Below, piece by piece: positions 10,918 through 20,287 of a stretch of 64,000 bases of DNA (the stretch's first letter is position 1; every line of letters starts with the position of its first letter). Position numbers and translations under genes: made by a program. Below the pieces are notes generated by a model. It ran no database searches, was not told where the DNA came from, and saw only the letters and a list, made by a program, of their open reading frames with translations. The stretch covers positions 185,643 through 249,642 of the forward strand of contig NZ_VIGW01000006.1 of assembly GCF_007858435.1 (NCBI RefSeq), read 5' to 3'. The DNA is from Tsukamurella asaccharolytica. GTDB taxonomy: Bacteria; Actinomycetota; Actinomycetes; Mycobacteriales; Mycobacteriaceae.

Positions 10918-12311
10918 TGCTGCGCTACTACCGCCGGCTCGACGCGTACCTGCACGCCTCCGCCGACGACGGGAGCCCCGTGCGGGGAGAGCTCGGCGGG
11001 CGGCGCATCTTCGCGATCTGGCTCGCGGCGAACCTGGTCGTCACCACGATGCTCACCGGCACGCTGTTCGTGCCCTCAGTCTCGCTGAGCGGCGCCTTTT
11101 GGCTGATCCTCGCGGGCACTGTCGTCGGCGCCCTGGTCCTGGTCGCGGTCGGGAACGTGGGCACCCGCACCGGTCTGCCGACGATGGCACTGACGCGTGC
11201 CTCCTTCGGGGTGCGTGGCAGCCGGATCCCGGTGGCCGCCAACATCGCCGTGCTCATGGGCTGGAGCTGGGTGCAGGCGATGCTCGCCGGCGTCACCGTG
11301 AACTACGTGATCGAGCAGCAGACCGGATACTCGAATCCGGTCCTGTTCTCGGTGCTGTGCGAGGTGATCGTGGTGTCGCTGGCCATCTTCGGCCATGCAG
11401 GTATCGCGAAGGTGGAACCGATTCTCGCCGTCGTGATCCTGGCGATCATGGGGTACTTGTTCATCGATATGTTCGGCGACGGCTTCGCCCGCCTGAACGC
11501 CCTTCCCCGCGACCCCGAGGGCCTCAGCGGCCTCGGCATCTTCGACATCGTGGTCGCCACGGCCATCTCGTGGACGGTGCTCTCGGCCGACATCAACCGG
11601 TTCGCGCGCAGCGAGCGGGGCGGCGTCATCGGCTCGGGGCTCGGCTACGTGGCTTCGACGGTTGCCGCGATGGCCCTGGGTGCCACTGCGATCGCTTGGC
11701 TGCTCGCGAACGGCAAGGACGCCCCGTCCTTCGATCCGACGGCGATCGTGGCCGAGTTCGGCGTCCCTCTGGCCGGGGTGGTCGTCTTCTCGGTGATGGC
11801 CACCAACACGATGGCCGTCTACGGGATGGTCACCTCGCTCGTCAATGCCGAACCCGGTCGCATCCGATTCCTGCCCGCCGCGCTGGGGCTCGGCGTCGTC
11901 TCGATCGCCGGATCGGCGTGGCTGGCGCTCCTCGACAAATTCACCTCGTTCCTCACGGCCATCGGCATCGTCTTCATCCCGGTCTTCGCGATCATCGTCG
12001 TGGACTATTACGTCCTACGGCGCGGGCGCTACGCCGCGTCGCTCGCCGAGGCCGGCTCACGCGACTACTGGTACCGCGGCGGCTGGAACCCGGTCGCCGT
12101 CGCCGTGTGGATCGCCGGCGTCGGCTTCTCCTCGGCGATCACCTACCTGTGGGTCAGCCCGGTGGGTGCCACGGTCCCGACCTTCGTGGTGAGCGCCGGA
12201 CTGTACTGGGCCGGGAGCGCAGCCGTCCGCCGCGGTTCGGGCGGACCTGGGCGATCCGTCGCCCCGACTCCCCTCGATCGGGCTGCCGGGGATTCCGTGC
12301 GGTGGACATGA
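10917..12311 (+). CDS. NCS1-family nucleobase:cation symporter
   Basis: Integral membrane transporter (464 aa) with about 12 transmembrane helices, of the purine/cytosine permease-like NCS1 family. Supporting segments are TMALTRASFGVRGSRIP (the helix 2-3 region, cf. R-x-S-FG-x-RG in the family), NIAVLMGWSWVQAML and the DYYVLRRGRY motif after helix 10. The likely substrate is a nucleobase, hydantoin or thiamine precursor; the sequence does not decide. Start ATG 10917 overlaps the previous stop. Confidence 0.88.
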   Translation: MLRYYRRLDAYLHASADDGSPVRGELGGRRIFAIWLAANLVVTTMLTGTLFVPSVSLSGAFWLILAGTVVGALVLVAVGNVGTRTGLPTMALTRASFGVRGSRIPVAANIAVLMGWSWVQAMLAGVTVNYVIEQQTGYSNPVLFSVLCEVIVVSLAIFGHAGIAKVEPILAVVILAIMGYLFIDMFGDGFARLNALPRDPEGLSGLGIFDIVVATAISWTVLSADINRFARSERGGVIGSGLGYVASTVAAMALGATAIAWLLANGKDAPSFDPTAIVAEFGVPLAGVVVFSVMATNTMAVYGMVTSLVNAEPGRIRFLPAALGLGVVSIAGSAWLALLDKFTSFLTAIGIVFIPVFAIIVVDYYVLRRGRYAASLAEAGSRDYWYRGGWNPVAVAVWIAGVGFSSAITYLWVSPVGATVPTFVVSAGLYWAGSAAVRRGSGGPGRSVAPTPLDRAAGDSVRWT

Positions 12312-12385
12312 CCGCAGGCTAGCGCCGCTGGGCCGCGGTATGAGTGGATCCGATCGGTGTGATCGGGACTTCGTGCGCGCCGGGC

Positions 12386-12414
12386 TTCGCGTCGCGGGTG
12401 CCGGGCACTAGGCT
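12386..12414 (+). promoter_or_regulatory. Possible eno promoter
   Basis: TTCGCG (12386-12391) and TAGGCT (12409-12414) with a 17-bp spacer precede eno by about 50 bp. The -10 element is good, the -35 weak. The leader then contains GAAGGAGAGATC immediately before the GTG start. The 151-bp gap 12312-12462 shows no clear terminator for the upstream transporter. Confidence 0.35.
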
Positions 12415-12423
12415 GGCGGCTGA

Positions 12424-13746
<1,323 letters not shown>

Positions 13747-13785
13747 CCGAGTAGCAACATCGAGAGACGAAGGAGCACAGCCGAA

Positions 13786-14205
13786 GTGAGCAGCAGGTCC
13801 CGCCTCGTGCGCAGCCCCTCGGGCGCCGAAGCCCGTGCGGACGGACGGAGCGCGGGGCGGACCGTCGTGCTGCTCCTGGTGCTGGGCGTCCTCGCCCTCA
13901 CGCTCGCCGTACCGGTGCGGACGTACATGTCGGAGCAGGCGCGCGAGGAGAAGGTGGCGGCGGAGCACGCCCAGTTGCTCTCCGACATCGCGCGACTCGA
14001 GGAGCAGAAGCGGCTGCAGGACGATCCGGAGTACATCAAGGCGCAGGCCCGGATCCGGCTGCAGTACGTGATGCCCGGTGAGACGCCCTACCGCGTGCAG
14101 GTGCCGGGCGCCCCGAAACCGACGCCGGAGCAGGTGGAGGCCGAGCAGGCCAAGCAGAACCCCTGGTACACCAATGTGTGGCGGACGATCGCGGTGCCGC
14201 ACTGA
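13786..14205 (+). CDS. ftsB: Septum formation initiator protein, FtsB/DivIC family
   Basis: Small bitopic division protein (139 aa): a basic cytoplasmic N-terminus, one transmembrane helix (TVVLLLVLGVLALTLAVPV, about residues 26-44), then a coiled coil (about 50-80, EQAREEKVAAEHAQLL) and the conserved DDPEYIKAQARIRLQYV block, ending in a proline/glutamate-rich tail. It partners FtsL and FtsQ in activating septal peptidoglycan synthesis in known systems. GTG 13786 follows CGAAGGAGCAC. Placement between eno and DUF501 matches Mycobacterium. Confidence 0.9.
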   Translation: MSSRSRLVRSPSGAEARADGRSAGRTVVLLLVLGVLALTLAVPVRTYMSEQAREEKVAAEHAQLLSDIARLEEQKRLQDDPEYIKAQARIRLQYVMPGETPYRVQVPGAPKPTPEQVEAEQAKQNPWYTNVWRTIAVPH

Positions 14206-14729
14206 TGAGTGACGCGGTCGCCCAGGAGGATCTGGACCGGGTCGCCGCGCAGTTGGGCCGTGTGCCCCGCGGCGTGCTCGCCATCGCCTATCGCACGCCC
14301 GACGGCGAGCCCGCTGTGGTCAAGACCGCGCCGCGGCTGCCCGACGGCACGCCCTTTCCGACGCTCTACTACCTGACGGATCCGCGGCTCACCGCCGAGG
14401 CGAGCCGCCAGGAGAGTGCGGGCGTGATGCGCGAGATGGAGGCGTTGCTCGCCTCCGACGAGACGATCGCCGAGAACTACCGCGCGGCGCACCGTCATTA
14501 TCTGGAATCCCGCGACGCCCTGGAGGACCTGGGCACCGACTTCACCGGCGGCGGCATGCCGGACCGCGTGAAGTGCCTGCATGTGCTCATCGCCTACGCC
14601 CTCGCCGAGGGCCCCGGGGTGGTCCTGCTGGGCGACGAGGCCGTCGCGCTCGCCGCCGCGGCGGGCCTGCGTGGCAGCGCGATCCCCGCCGACTGGCCGG
14701 AGCCGCGGTTCCCCTGGGGTGGTGCGTGA
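14205..14729 (+). CDS. DUF501-family protein
   Basis: Conserved actinobacterial protein of unknown function (174 aa). Recognised by family-typical strings TPFPTLYYLTDPRLT, LESRDAL and GMPDRVKCLHVLIAYALAEG, and by its fixed place between ftsB and ppx. No transmembrane segment. ATG 14205 overlaps the ftsB stop (TGATGA) and its own stop overlaps the ppx GTG, so the three are likely translationally coupled. Confidence 0.88.
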   Translation: MSDAVAQEDLDRVAAQLGRVPRGVLAIAYRTPDGEPAVVKTAPRLPDGTPFPTLYYLTDPRLTAEASRQESAGVMREMEALLASDETIAENYRAAHRHYLESRDALEDLGTDFTGGGMPDRVKCLHVLIAYALAEGPGVVLLGDEAVALAAAAGLRGSAIPADWPEPRFPWGGA

Positions 14730-15679
14730 GTCCCCTCGTCGTCGCGGCGATCGACTGCGGTACCAACAGCATCCGGCTGTACGTCGCCCGCGCCACCGCG
14801 GCGGGACTGGTGGAGCTGCACCGCGAGATGCGGATCGTCCGGCTCGGTGAGGGCGTGGACGCCACGAGGGAGTTCGCCGCTGCCGCCCTCGATCGGGTCG
14901 GCGCTGCGCTCGACGAGTACGTCTCCACCGCACTCGAACTGGGTGCGACGCGGGTACGCATGGTGGCCACCTCCGCCGCCCGTGACGTCGCGAACCGCGA
15001 CGCCTTCCTCGACCTCACCGCCGCTGCGCTGGGGCGGATCACGCCCGGCGCCCGCGCCGAGGTGATCGCCGGCACGGAGGAGGCGGAGCTGTCCTACCGA
15101 GGGGCCACCGCGGGCCTCGCCGTCGCCGATCCGGCCCTCGTCGTCGACCTCGGGGGCGGCTCGACGGAGCTCGTCGTAGGCTCCGGCGGTGCCGTCGCGC
15201 ACGCCTACTCGGCGGACATCGGCTGCGTCAGGATCACGGAACGTGCCCTGGCCACCGACCCGCCGACCGCTCTCGAGGTGGCGGACGCGCTGTCCCATAT
15301 CGATGCCGCGCTCGACGCGGCCACCGCCGTCGCACCGCTGGACGGCGTCCGCACCTGGATCGGTGTCGCCGGGACGTTCACCACGCTCGCGGCGCTGGCA
15401 CGCGGCCTCGCGGAGTACGACCCCGCGCTGATCCACGGCTCGCGGGTGCCGCTCGACGACCTCATCGGGCTGTGTCGCAGGCTGGTGGGCATGACCGCCG
15501 CGGAACGCCTGGCGCTGGGTCCGATGCACCCCGGACGCGCCGACGTGATCGGCGGCGGGGCACTGGTGGCGATGCGGCTCGCCGAGCGGCTGGCCGCGGT
15601 CGGCGTGACCGAGCTCATCGTCTCCGAGCGCGACATCCTCGACGGCGTCGCCATGGGACTCGCCGAACCCGCGAATTAA
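14726..15679 (+). CDS. ppx: Ppx/GppA-family phosphatase
   Basis: Exopolyphosphatase / pppGpp phosphohydrolase family (317 aa) of the sugar-kinase/Hsp70/actin fold. AAIDCGTNSIRLYVA at the N-terminus is the phosphate-1 loop, ALVVDLGGGSTELVV the phosphate-2 loop, and the catalytic Glu lies in IAGTEEAELSYRG. Short form without the C-terminal HD domain of E. coli Ppx, as in mycobacterial Ppx1/Ppx2. GTG 14726 overlaps the DUF501 stop (GTGA). Confidence 0.9.
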   Translation: MSPLVVAAIDCGTNSIRLYVARATAAGLVELHREMRIVRLGEGVDATREFAAAALDRVGAALDEYVSTALELGATRVRMVATSAARDVANRDAFLDLTAAALGRITPGARAEVIAGTEEAELSYRGATAGLAVADPALVVDLGGGSTELVVGSGGAVAHAYSADIGCVRITERALATDPPTALEVADALSHIDAALDAATAVAPLDGVRTWIGVAGTFTTLAALARGLAEYDPALIHGSRVPLDDLIGLCRRLVGMTAAERLALGPMHPGRADVIGGGALVAMRLAERLAAVGVTELIVSERDILDGVAMGLAEPAN

Positions 15680-15770
15680 CGCACTGTTGACGAACTCACA
15701 GCCTTCCGGCAGCGCACGAAGCGGTTCGGCCGCCTAACGTCTTCCTCAGACGGCGAAAGGAAGTCTGAAG

Positions 15771-16049
15771 ATGACGAAGGCAACCGAATGCGTGATCGTG
15801 GTGCTGGACGGGACCGAGGCGACGGCGCGGCTGGTCGCTGACCTCTCCGCGGCGGGCAACCGCGTGACGGCGGTGGGCACGACCTTCCGCGATGTGGTGT
15901 CCGTGCTCTCCGGCGATGTGTACGCGCTCGTCGCCGACCTCGCCGACCCCGAGCAGTGGGCCACGGCCCTCGATCGCGCCGAGGCGCGGCACGGCGCGGT
16001 CGACACCGTGCTGGACCCGGCCGGCCGGCTGGCCGAGCGCGCCGCCTGA
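15771..16049 (+). CDS. Small Rossmann/SDR-like protein of unknown function
   Basis: A 92-residue ORF with a good ribosome binding site (GAAAGGAAG) before ATG 15771. The sequence reads like the first half of a short-chain dehydrogenase: a strand then GTEATARLVADLSAAGNRV, DLADPEQWATALDRAEARHG and AVDTVLDPAGRLAE in place of the usual VDVLVNNAG. The glycine-rich nucleotide loop is eroded and the catalytic Tyr/Lys half is absent. A TCAGAC/GTCTGA pair flanks the ribosome binding site. It may be a genuine small protein or a truncated SDR. Confidence 0.5.
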   Translation: MTKATECVIVVLDGTEATARLVADLSAAGNRVTAVGTTFRDVVSVLSGDVYALVADLADPEQWATALDRAEARHGAVDTVLDPAGRLAERAA

Positions 16050-16131
16050 CCGGACCGCAGCCCCTGGAATAGGGGAGGATATCCGGGCTTTCACGGAGGC
16101 GTGCGCCGCGGAGCGGTCGTAGCTTTGCCGC

Positions 16132-17277
16132 ATGACGACGACCACCCCGTCGGTACCGCGCATCGCGGCGCTCGACGCACTCCGCGGCTTCGCGCTCGGC
16201 GGAATCTTCGCGGTGAACATCGCGATCATGGCGAACCCCGCGGGTTTCGCGGAGGGACCGGTGCGGGCCTTCGAGGAGATGTTCCTGCACAACCGCTTCT
16301 ACGTGCTGTTCTCCTTCCTGTTCGGGTACTCGTTGACCTTGCAGTTCCGCTCCGCGGAGCGCGACGGCGCGAACGCGACCGCCCGCACCGTGCGGCGACT
16401 CCTGGCGCTCGTCGCGATCGGCCTGCTGCACACCGTGTTCCTGTTCACGGGCGACGTGCTGTTCGGCTACGGCGTGATCGGGTTCGCCCTGCTCGCGCTC
16501 CGTGGGCTCGGCGCGAGGTCGGCGCTGCGGCTCGCCGGTGTGCTGTACACGGTGTGCCTACTGTTGTTCGTCGCTCTCACCGTCGCGCGGATCGGCCATC
16601 CGCTCGACGCCGCGCAGGTGGCGGCCGACAATGCCGCCGCCCTCGACGCGGTCCGGGCGGGGTGGGGCGAGGCGGCCGCGTACCGATGGGACGACTGGGT
16701 CGGACGCCTCGGCCCCACGGTGGTCTTCGGGCTGCTCAACGTACTGCCACTGTTCCTCGTCGGCCTCGCGGCGGGGAAGGCGCGTCTCCTCGAGGACCCG
16801 GCCCGCTACCTCCCGCACCTGCCGCGGGTGCAGGCGATCGGTTTCGGGTTGGGCCTGCCGCTCTCGGTGATCCCGGTGGTGCTGCACATCCCGCACACCG
16901 AGGCTCTCGGCTACATCTCCGGGCCGTTACTCGCCGCCGCGTACGCCGCCACCTTCCTGCGGGTCATCCATGCGCGACCGGCGGTGTCCGAGGTCTTCGC
17001 GCCGGCGGGCCGGATCAGCGCCACGGTGTACCTGTCGCAGTCGCTGATCGCGGCGATCGCCTTCACGGGCTACGGTTTCGCGCAGGCCGGGATGTGGTCC
17101 GACGGTGCGGTGCTCGCCTTCGCCCTGGTCACCTTCGCACTCCAACTGGTGGCCGCGCGGTGGTACACCCGACGGTTCCGGTACGGCCCCGTCGAATGGG
17201 TGCTGCGCACGGCGACGTACGGCGGCACCGCCCGGATGCGCGAGCATGCCCGCGCGACGGTCAGTGGGCCAGCTTGA
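16132..17277 (+). CDS. DUF418-domain membrane protein
   Basis: Polytopic membrane protein (381 aa, about 9-10 helices) of the YeiB/DUF418 group. Signature strings are RIAALDALRGFALGGIFAVN at the N-terminus and the C-terminal YTRRFRYGPVEWVLRTATYG. The function of the family is not established; transport or acyltransferase-like roles have been suggested. TAGCTT (16120-16125) sits 6 nt before ATG 16132, so the mRNA may be leaderless. The 3' end overlaps the convergent gdx gene by 17 bp. Confidence 0.85.
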   Translation: MTTTTPSVPRIAALDALRGFALGGIFAVNIAIMANPAGFAEGPVRAFEEMFLHNRFYVLFSFLFGYSLTLQFRSAERDGANATARTVRRLLALVAIGLLHTVFLFTGDVLFGYGVIGFALLALRGLGARSALRLAGVLYTVCLLLFVALTVARIGHPLDAAQVAADNAAALDAVRAGWGEAAAYRWDDWVGRLGPTVVFGLLNVLPLFLVGLAAGKARLLEDPARYLPHLPRVQAIGFGLGLPLSVIPVVLHIPHTEALGYISGPLLAAAYAATFLRVIHARPAVSEVFAPAGRISATVYLSQSLIAAIAFTGYGFAQAGMWSDGAVLAFALVTFALQLVAARWYTRRFRYGPVEWVLRTATYGGTARMREHARATVSGPA

Positions 17278-17575
17278 GCCCGACGACGCCGCCGACGATG
17301 GCCATGATGCAGACGATCTTGATCAGTGACGCCGACTCCTCGCCCGTGACCATCGCGTAGACCACCGTGAGGGTGGCGCCGATGCCGACCCAGACCGCGT
17401 ACGCCGTGCCGGTGGGAAGGTCGCGCATCGCGTACGCGAGCCCGGCCATGCTGGCGACGAGCGCGACGCCGAAGACGATCGACGGGTTGAGTTTGGTGAA
17501 GCCCTCGGACTTGCCGAGAGCGGTGGCCCAGATGGCCTCGAGAATGCCGGAAACGATCAGAACGATCCATGCCAT
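17261..17575 (-). CDS. gdx: Guanidinium exporter, SMR family (Gdx/SugE)
   Basis: Four-helix small multidrug resistance protein (104 aa). Glu13 in SGILEAIWATALGKSEGF is the conserved proton/substrate-coupling residue. The segment LPTGTAYAVWVGIGA matches SugE/Gdx and not the QacE/EmrE subtype, and the gene lies behind a guanidine-III riboswitch, which together make guanidinium export the most likely function. Start ATG 17575 is preceded by GAGGAGG, which is buried in a hairpin. Acts in the inner membrane as an antiparallel dimer in characterised homologues. Confidence 0.93.
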   Translation of the reverse strand: MAWIVLIVSGILEAIWATALGKSEGFTKLNPSIVFGVALVASMAGLAYAMRDLPTGTAYAVWVGIGATLTVVYAMVTGEESASLIKIVCIMAIVGGVVGLKLAH

Positions 17576-17578
17576 TAT

Positions 17579-17598
17579 GCGAACCTCCTCAGGTTCGC
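17579..17598 (-). promoter_or_regulatory. Shine-Dalgarno-sequestering hairpin of gdx
   Basis: On the minus strand an 8-bp perfect stem, GCGAACCT with AGGTTCGC, and a GAGG loop; the ribosome binding site GAGGAGG (17590-17584) is half loop, half stem. The upstream arm shares its first two bases with the 3' end of the riboswitch core, so ligand binding could compete with hairpin formation and control translation. The coupling is inference. Confidence 0.6.
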
Positions 17599-17638
17599 AC
17601 CGTCTTTTCGCTCGCCGGGTACGGTGCGCCTCGTCCGG
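17597..17638 (-). ncRNA. Guanidine-III (ykkC-III) riboswitch
   Basis: The minus-strand leader of gdx begins CCGGACGAGG, continues GCGCACCGTACCCGG and ends AAAAGACGGTGC. This follows the published guanidine-III consensus, whose Thermobifida fusca representative starts CCGGACGAGGUGCGCCGUAC and closes with a GACGGCGC element. The GCACC and GGTGC blocks co-vary relative to that sequence (C-G to A-T) and would form the pseudoknot helix. It lies between a TTGACC/TAACCT promoter and the hairpin over the gdx ribosome binding site. Recognition is from memory of the motif, not a covariance search. Confidence 0.9.
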
Positions 17639-17659
17639 ATGTCTTTCGCGACGCCAGTC

Positions 17660-17687
17660 AGGTTACTCGCCGATGTTCGGGGGTCAA
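17660..17687 (-). promoter_or_regulatory. gdx promoter
   Basis: On the minus strand TTGACC (17687-17682), a 16-bp spacer and TAACCT (17665-17660). Transcription would start near 17653, about 15 nt before the riboswitch core, so the whole aptamer is in the leader. The region also overlaps the promoter of the divergent RibD-like gene. Confidence 0.6.
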
Positions 17688-17727
17688 GTCGCGGTGACGA
17701 AGATTACCGGACACTACTGTGAGGGGC

Positions 17728-18309
17728 ATGACGCGCGAACTGGTGTACACGGGATTCGTTTCGCTCGACGGGGTGGCGGACTCGCCCGGCGGCACCGTCG
17801 AGGGGCATCGCAGTGGTGGCTGGGTGGCACGGCACGACTTCCTCCCGGAGGCCTTCACCCTGAAGGGGGAGGAACTGGGGGAGACGACCGCGCTGCTCTT
17901 CGGGCGGCGCAGCTACGAGGCCTTCGGCGCGGTGTGGCCGCAGTCCGAGGACCACGCCGCCTACCGTGACCTGCCGAAGTACGTCGCCTCCGCCACGATC
18001 GGCGAGGACCGGCTCGTGGACGGGTGGGGCGGCACCACCATCCTGCGGTCAGCGGACGACGTCGCTGCGCTCAAGGAGAGCGACGGCGGCCCGATCTTCA
18101 TCCACGGCAGCTGCGAGCTCGCGCGCAACCTCGCCGACGCCGGCCTCATCGACCGGTACAACCTCCTCGTCTTCCCGTATCTGCTCGGCGCCGGCAAGAG
18201 CATCTTCGGCCGGGAGGACCGCGCCGCCACTGCGCTGCGCCTGCGGGAATCGCAGGCCTACCCCAACGGGGTGCTCAAGGTCATCTACGACGTGACGCAC
18301 CAAGCCTGA
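17728..18309 (+). CDS. Dihydrofolate reductase family protein (RibD C-terminal-like)
   Basis: RibD_C/DHFR-fold reductase-like protein (193 aa). Family strings: VSLDGVADSPGG near the N-terminus, LLFGRRSYEAFGAVWP, KYVASATI, GGPIFIHGSCELARNL and NLLVFPYLLGAGKSIFG. The biological substrate of these stand-alone proteins is generally unknown. TACTGT (17715-17720) lies 7 nt before ATG 17728, so the transcript is probably leaderless; an in-frame GTG at 17719 lies inside that -10. Confidence 0.88.
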   Translation: MTRELVYTGFVSLDGVADSPGGTVEGHRSGGWVARHDFLPEAFTLKGEELGETTALLFGRRSYEAFGAVWPQSEDHAAYRDLPKYVASATIGEDRLVDGWGGTTILRSADDVAALKESDGGPIFIHGSCELARNLADAGLIDRYNLLVFPYLLGAGKSIFGREDRAATALRLRESQAYPNGVLKVIYDVTHQA

Positions 18310-18332
18310 TCACGGCGTTCGCCGCGCGATTC

Positions 18333-19265
18333 CTACTTCGTCAGTGCTTCCCGCACGCGGGCGCCCGCTGCATCGAAGGACGCAACGGCTTGATCGACTG
18401 CGCCGGGGTACCCCCAGAATCCGTGGATCATGCCGGGGTTCTCCTGCAGGTCGACATCGACACCCGCAGCCCGCAGCTTGTCCGCGTAGGCACGCCCGTG
18501 GTCGCGCATCGGGTCGTATTCGGCGACGACGATCGTTGCGGGAGCGACGCCCGAGACATTCGCGGCGAGCAAGGGGGAGACCCGAGGGTCCTTCCGGGAG
18601 TCCTCAGGGCGCAGAAACCGCTCCGTGAACCAATCGATTCCGCGCTTCGAGAGGAGATAACCCGACGCATTCTCATGCAATGAGGGGTAGTCGCCGTCGA
18701 AGTCCAAAAACGGGTACACCAATAGTTGGTGACGAAGAATGGGGCCACCTTCCTTTGCCGCTCTTTGGGCGGCGATTGCGGCCAAGTGGCCACCAGCACT
18801 GTCCCCGGCAATAGCGATGCGGTCCGGATCGCCGCCCCATTCCGAGGCGCGCGCCGCGATTTCGGTCAGCGCGGCCCAGGTATCGTCCAGGGCGGCGGGG
18901 TACGGGTGCTCAGGAGCCAAGCGGTACTCGACTGAGACCACTGTGGCGTCCGCGATATGAGCGAGTCGGCGGGTCGCAGCGTCGTGGGATTCGATACCGC
19001 AGACGACCCAGCCTCCGCCGTGGAAGTACACGAGCACCGGCTGGTTCGGCTCCGCGGAATTCTTGTACACTCGGATCGGAATGTCTCCCGCAGGGCCGGA
19101 AACGGTGTCGTCCAAGACTTCTGCCATCGGGAAGATTTCACCGCGCAGTTCGGGCGGGGTTTGCTCCGTTAGCGCCCGGTTCTCCTCGAGGGTGTTGTCG
19201 GCGAAGTCTGTGAACCCGCTCGCCGACATCTGATCCAGAATTGCCCTGACCTGTGGGTGGACCAT
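18333..19265 (-). CDS. Alpha/beta hydrolase, hormone-sensitive-lipase family esterase
   Basis: Carboxylesterase (310 aa) of family IV. Oxyanion loop HGGGW at 82-86, nucleophile Ser156 in GDSAGG, probable acid Asp251 in AEYDPMRD and His281 in MIHGFWG; all are present, so it should be active on short-chain esters. No signal peptide. ATG 19265 follows AGGAGAAGG on the minus strand. Base composition of the 5' half is visibly less GC-rich than neighbouring housekeeping genes, and it borders the decayed segment up to the tRNA, suggesting acquisition. Confidence 0.9.
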   Translation of the reverse strand: MVHPQVRAILDQMSASGFTDFADNTLEENRALTEQTPPELRGEIFPMAEVLDDTVSGPAGDIPIRVYKNSAEPNQPVLVYFHGGGWVVCGIESHDAATRRLAHIADATVVSVEYRLAPEHPYPAALDDTWAALTEIAARASEWGGDPDRIAIAGDSAGGHLAAIAAQRAAKEGGPILRHQLLVYPFLDFDGDYPSLHENASGYLLSKRGIDWFTERFLRPEDSRKDPRVSPLLAANVSGVAPATIVVAEYDPMRDHGRAYADKLRAAGVDVDLQENPGMIHGFWGYPGAVDQAVASFDAAGARVREALTK

Positions 19266-19444
19266 ACCTTCTCCTATTGCCTATTCTAACAAATGAGTGA
19301 GCTTGGTGAGGCATTGATGTCCGCGACCGGACTATCGAATCTCTGTTGCCCGCGAGTGTAGCGACAACTGCAGAACGGCGCAGCGAGTCGCGCGCACTGA
19401 TCGCGGTAGTGGTTCTTCAAACTTGTGCGGGCAGCCCCTGGTAA

Positions 19445-19606
19445 GGGTCTCGGCGTGTCGACGACGTCACCTTTCCTGCCCACGTCGAGGTCTGCTTCGC
19501 CTCCCACCGCGTGTCCTGGTCCATCCTCCGCGACGGGGGCGTGATCAGCTCCGAGGTCGAGCGTGAGGCCCTGATGCGCGAGGTGAAACGGCTGGGCGAG
19601 GAGTAG
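19445..19606 (+). pseudogene. Possible remnant of a coding sequence
   Basis: In the 383-bp gene-free stretch 19266-19648 one plus-strand frame stays open for 53 codons and reads protein-like to its end (DVTFPAHVEVCFASHRV, then EVEREALMREVKRLGEE and a stop at 19604). It lacks a start with a ribosome binding site. I do not recognise a family. The rest of this stretch shows nothing I can support. Confidence 0.25.
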
Positions 19607-19648
19607 GTCAGCGGTCTTCTCCGACGAAAGGAGAAATGCGTCAGGTGG

Positions 19649-19932
19649 TCACTCCAGCCCACACTGATAGCACTTAAACGGATCGCCGGCCGGAATGTTC
19701 TGGATGGTATTGCAGCGGACGCATCGAACGGACTGCCATCCAGGTGGCGCCTTCGGAATGCCGTCGCTGACGACCAAAGCGATCACTACGCCGACAACGC
19801 CGAGAATGAAGCCGAGAAGTGCAAACGCGGCGGCGTCCCGATTCTTCCTCGAGGCGATAATCCCTGAGTGATCGCGCATACGATCGCGATGACGACAAGG
19901 AGTCCGACAAACGGAAAATTCATCATGGTCAT
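19649..19932 (-). pseudogene. Membrane zinc-ribbon protein, disrupted by frameshift
   Basis: Two overlapping minus-strand frames join into one plausible protein of about 94 residues. The first gives MMNFPFVGLLVVIAIVCAITQG and breaks at a GGG run (plus strand 19862-19864); adding one G continues IIASRKNRDAAAFALLGFI, a second hydrophobic stretch and a C-terminal CVRC...CYQC zinc ribbon. The two halves thus form two membrane helices plus a zinc ribbon. Single-base deletion or sequencing error are both possible. Start ATG is 19932 or 19926. Function unknown. Confidence 0.6.
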
Positions 19933-20287
19933 GCGCCTCATCATGCACCACCGATACAAGTTTGCTGGCGGATCGGTTGAGAATCCAACCCACCTGGCTA
20001 TGTCAACTTTGTCTGGCCCAGGGTGGCAGTTTGACACGGCTGCTGCTTCCCGACTGAGACCGAGTTCTGACCGCCGTGCCCTGAACCGCGCGCCGAACCA
20101 GGCCATGGTTTCGTTCAGTGCTTGCTTGCTTGCTTCGGTTCGTCGGCGGGGCTCATAGCGCCGTCGACTACATCGCGGCAGGTCCATCTGGACCAGAGCC
20201 ATCCGGGCGGGGCCAAATGGTTTACCCTTGGATATCAGTGACCAGCTCCTAAAGGCTGGCTATGAACCGTCCAGATGGGGGCGCATC
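19933..20287. other. Gene-free stretch with short tandem repeat
   Basis: 355 bp without a convincing gene. It contains four tandem TGCT units around 20119-20136. A minus-strand frame includes FGARFRARRSELGLSREAAA, faintly like the first helices of an XRE-type HTH, but no second half follows. Nothing else could be supported. Confidence 0.4.

Noticed and set aside
19990-20202. XRE-like helix string FGARFRARRSELGLSREAAA on the minus strand
   Set aside because: No further HTH helices follow, no ribosome binding site, and the frame runs straight into the zinc-ribbon gene; probably chance.
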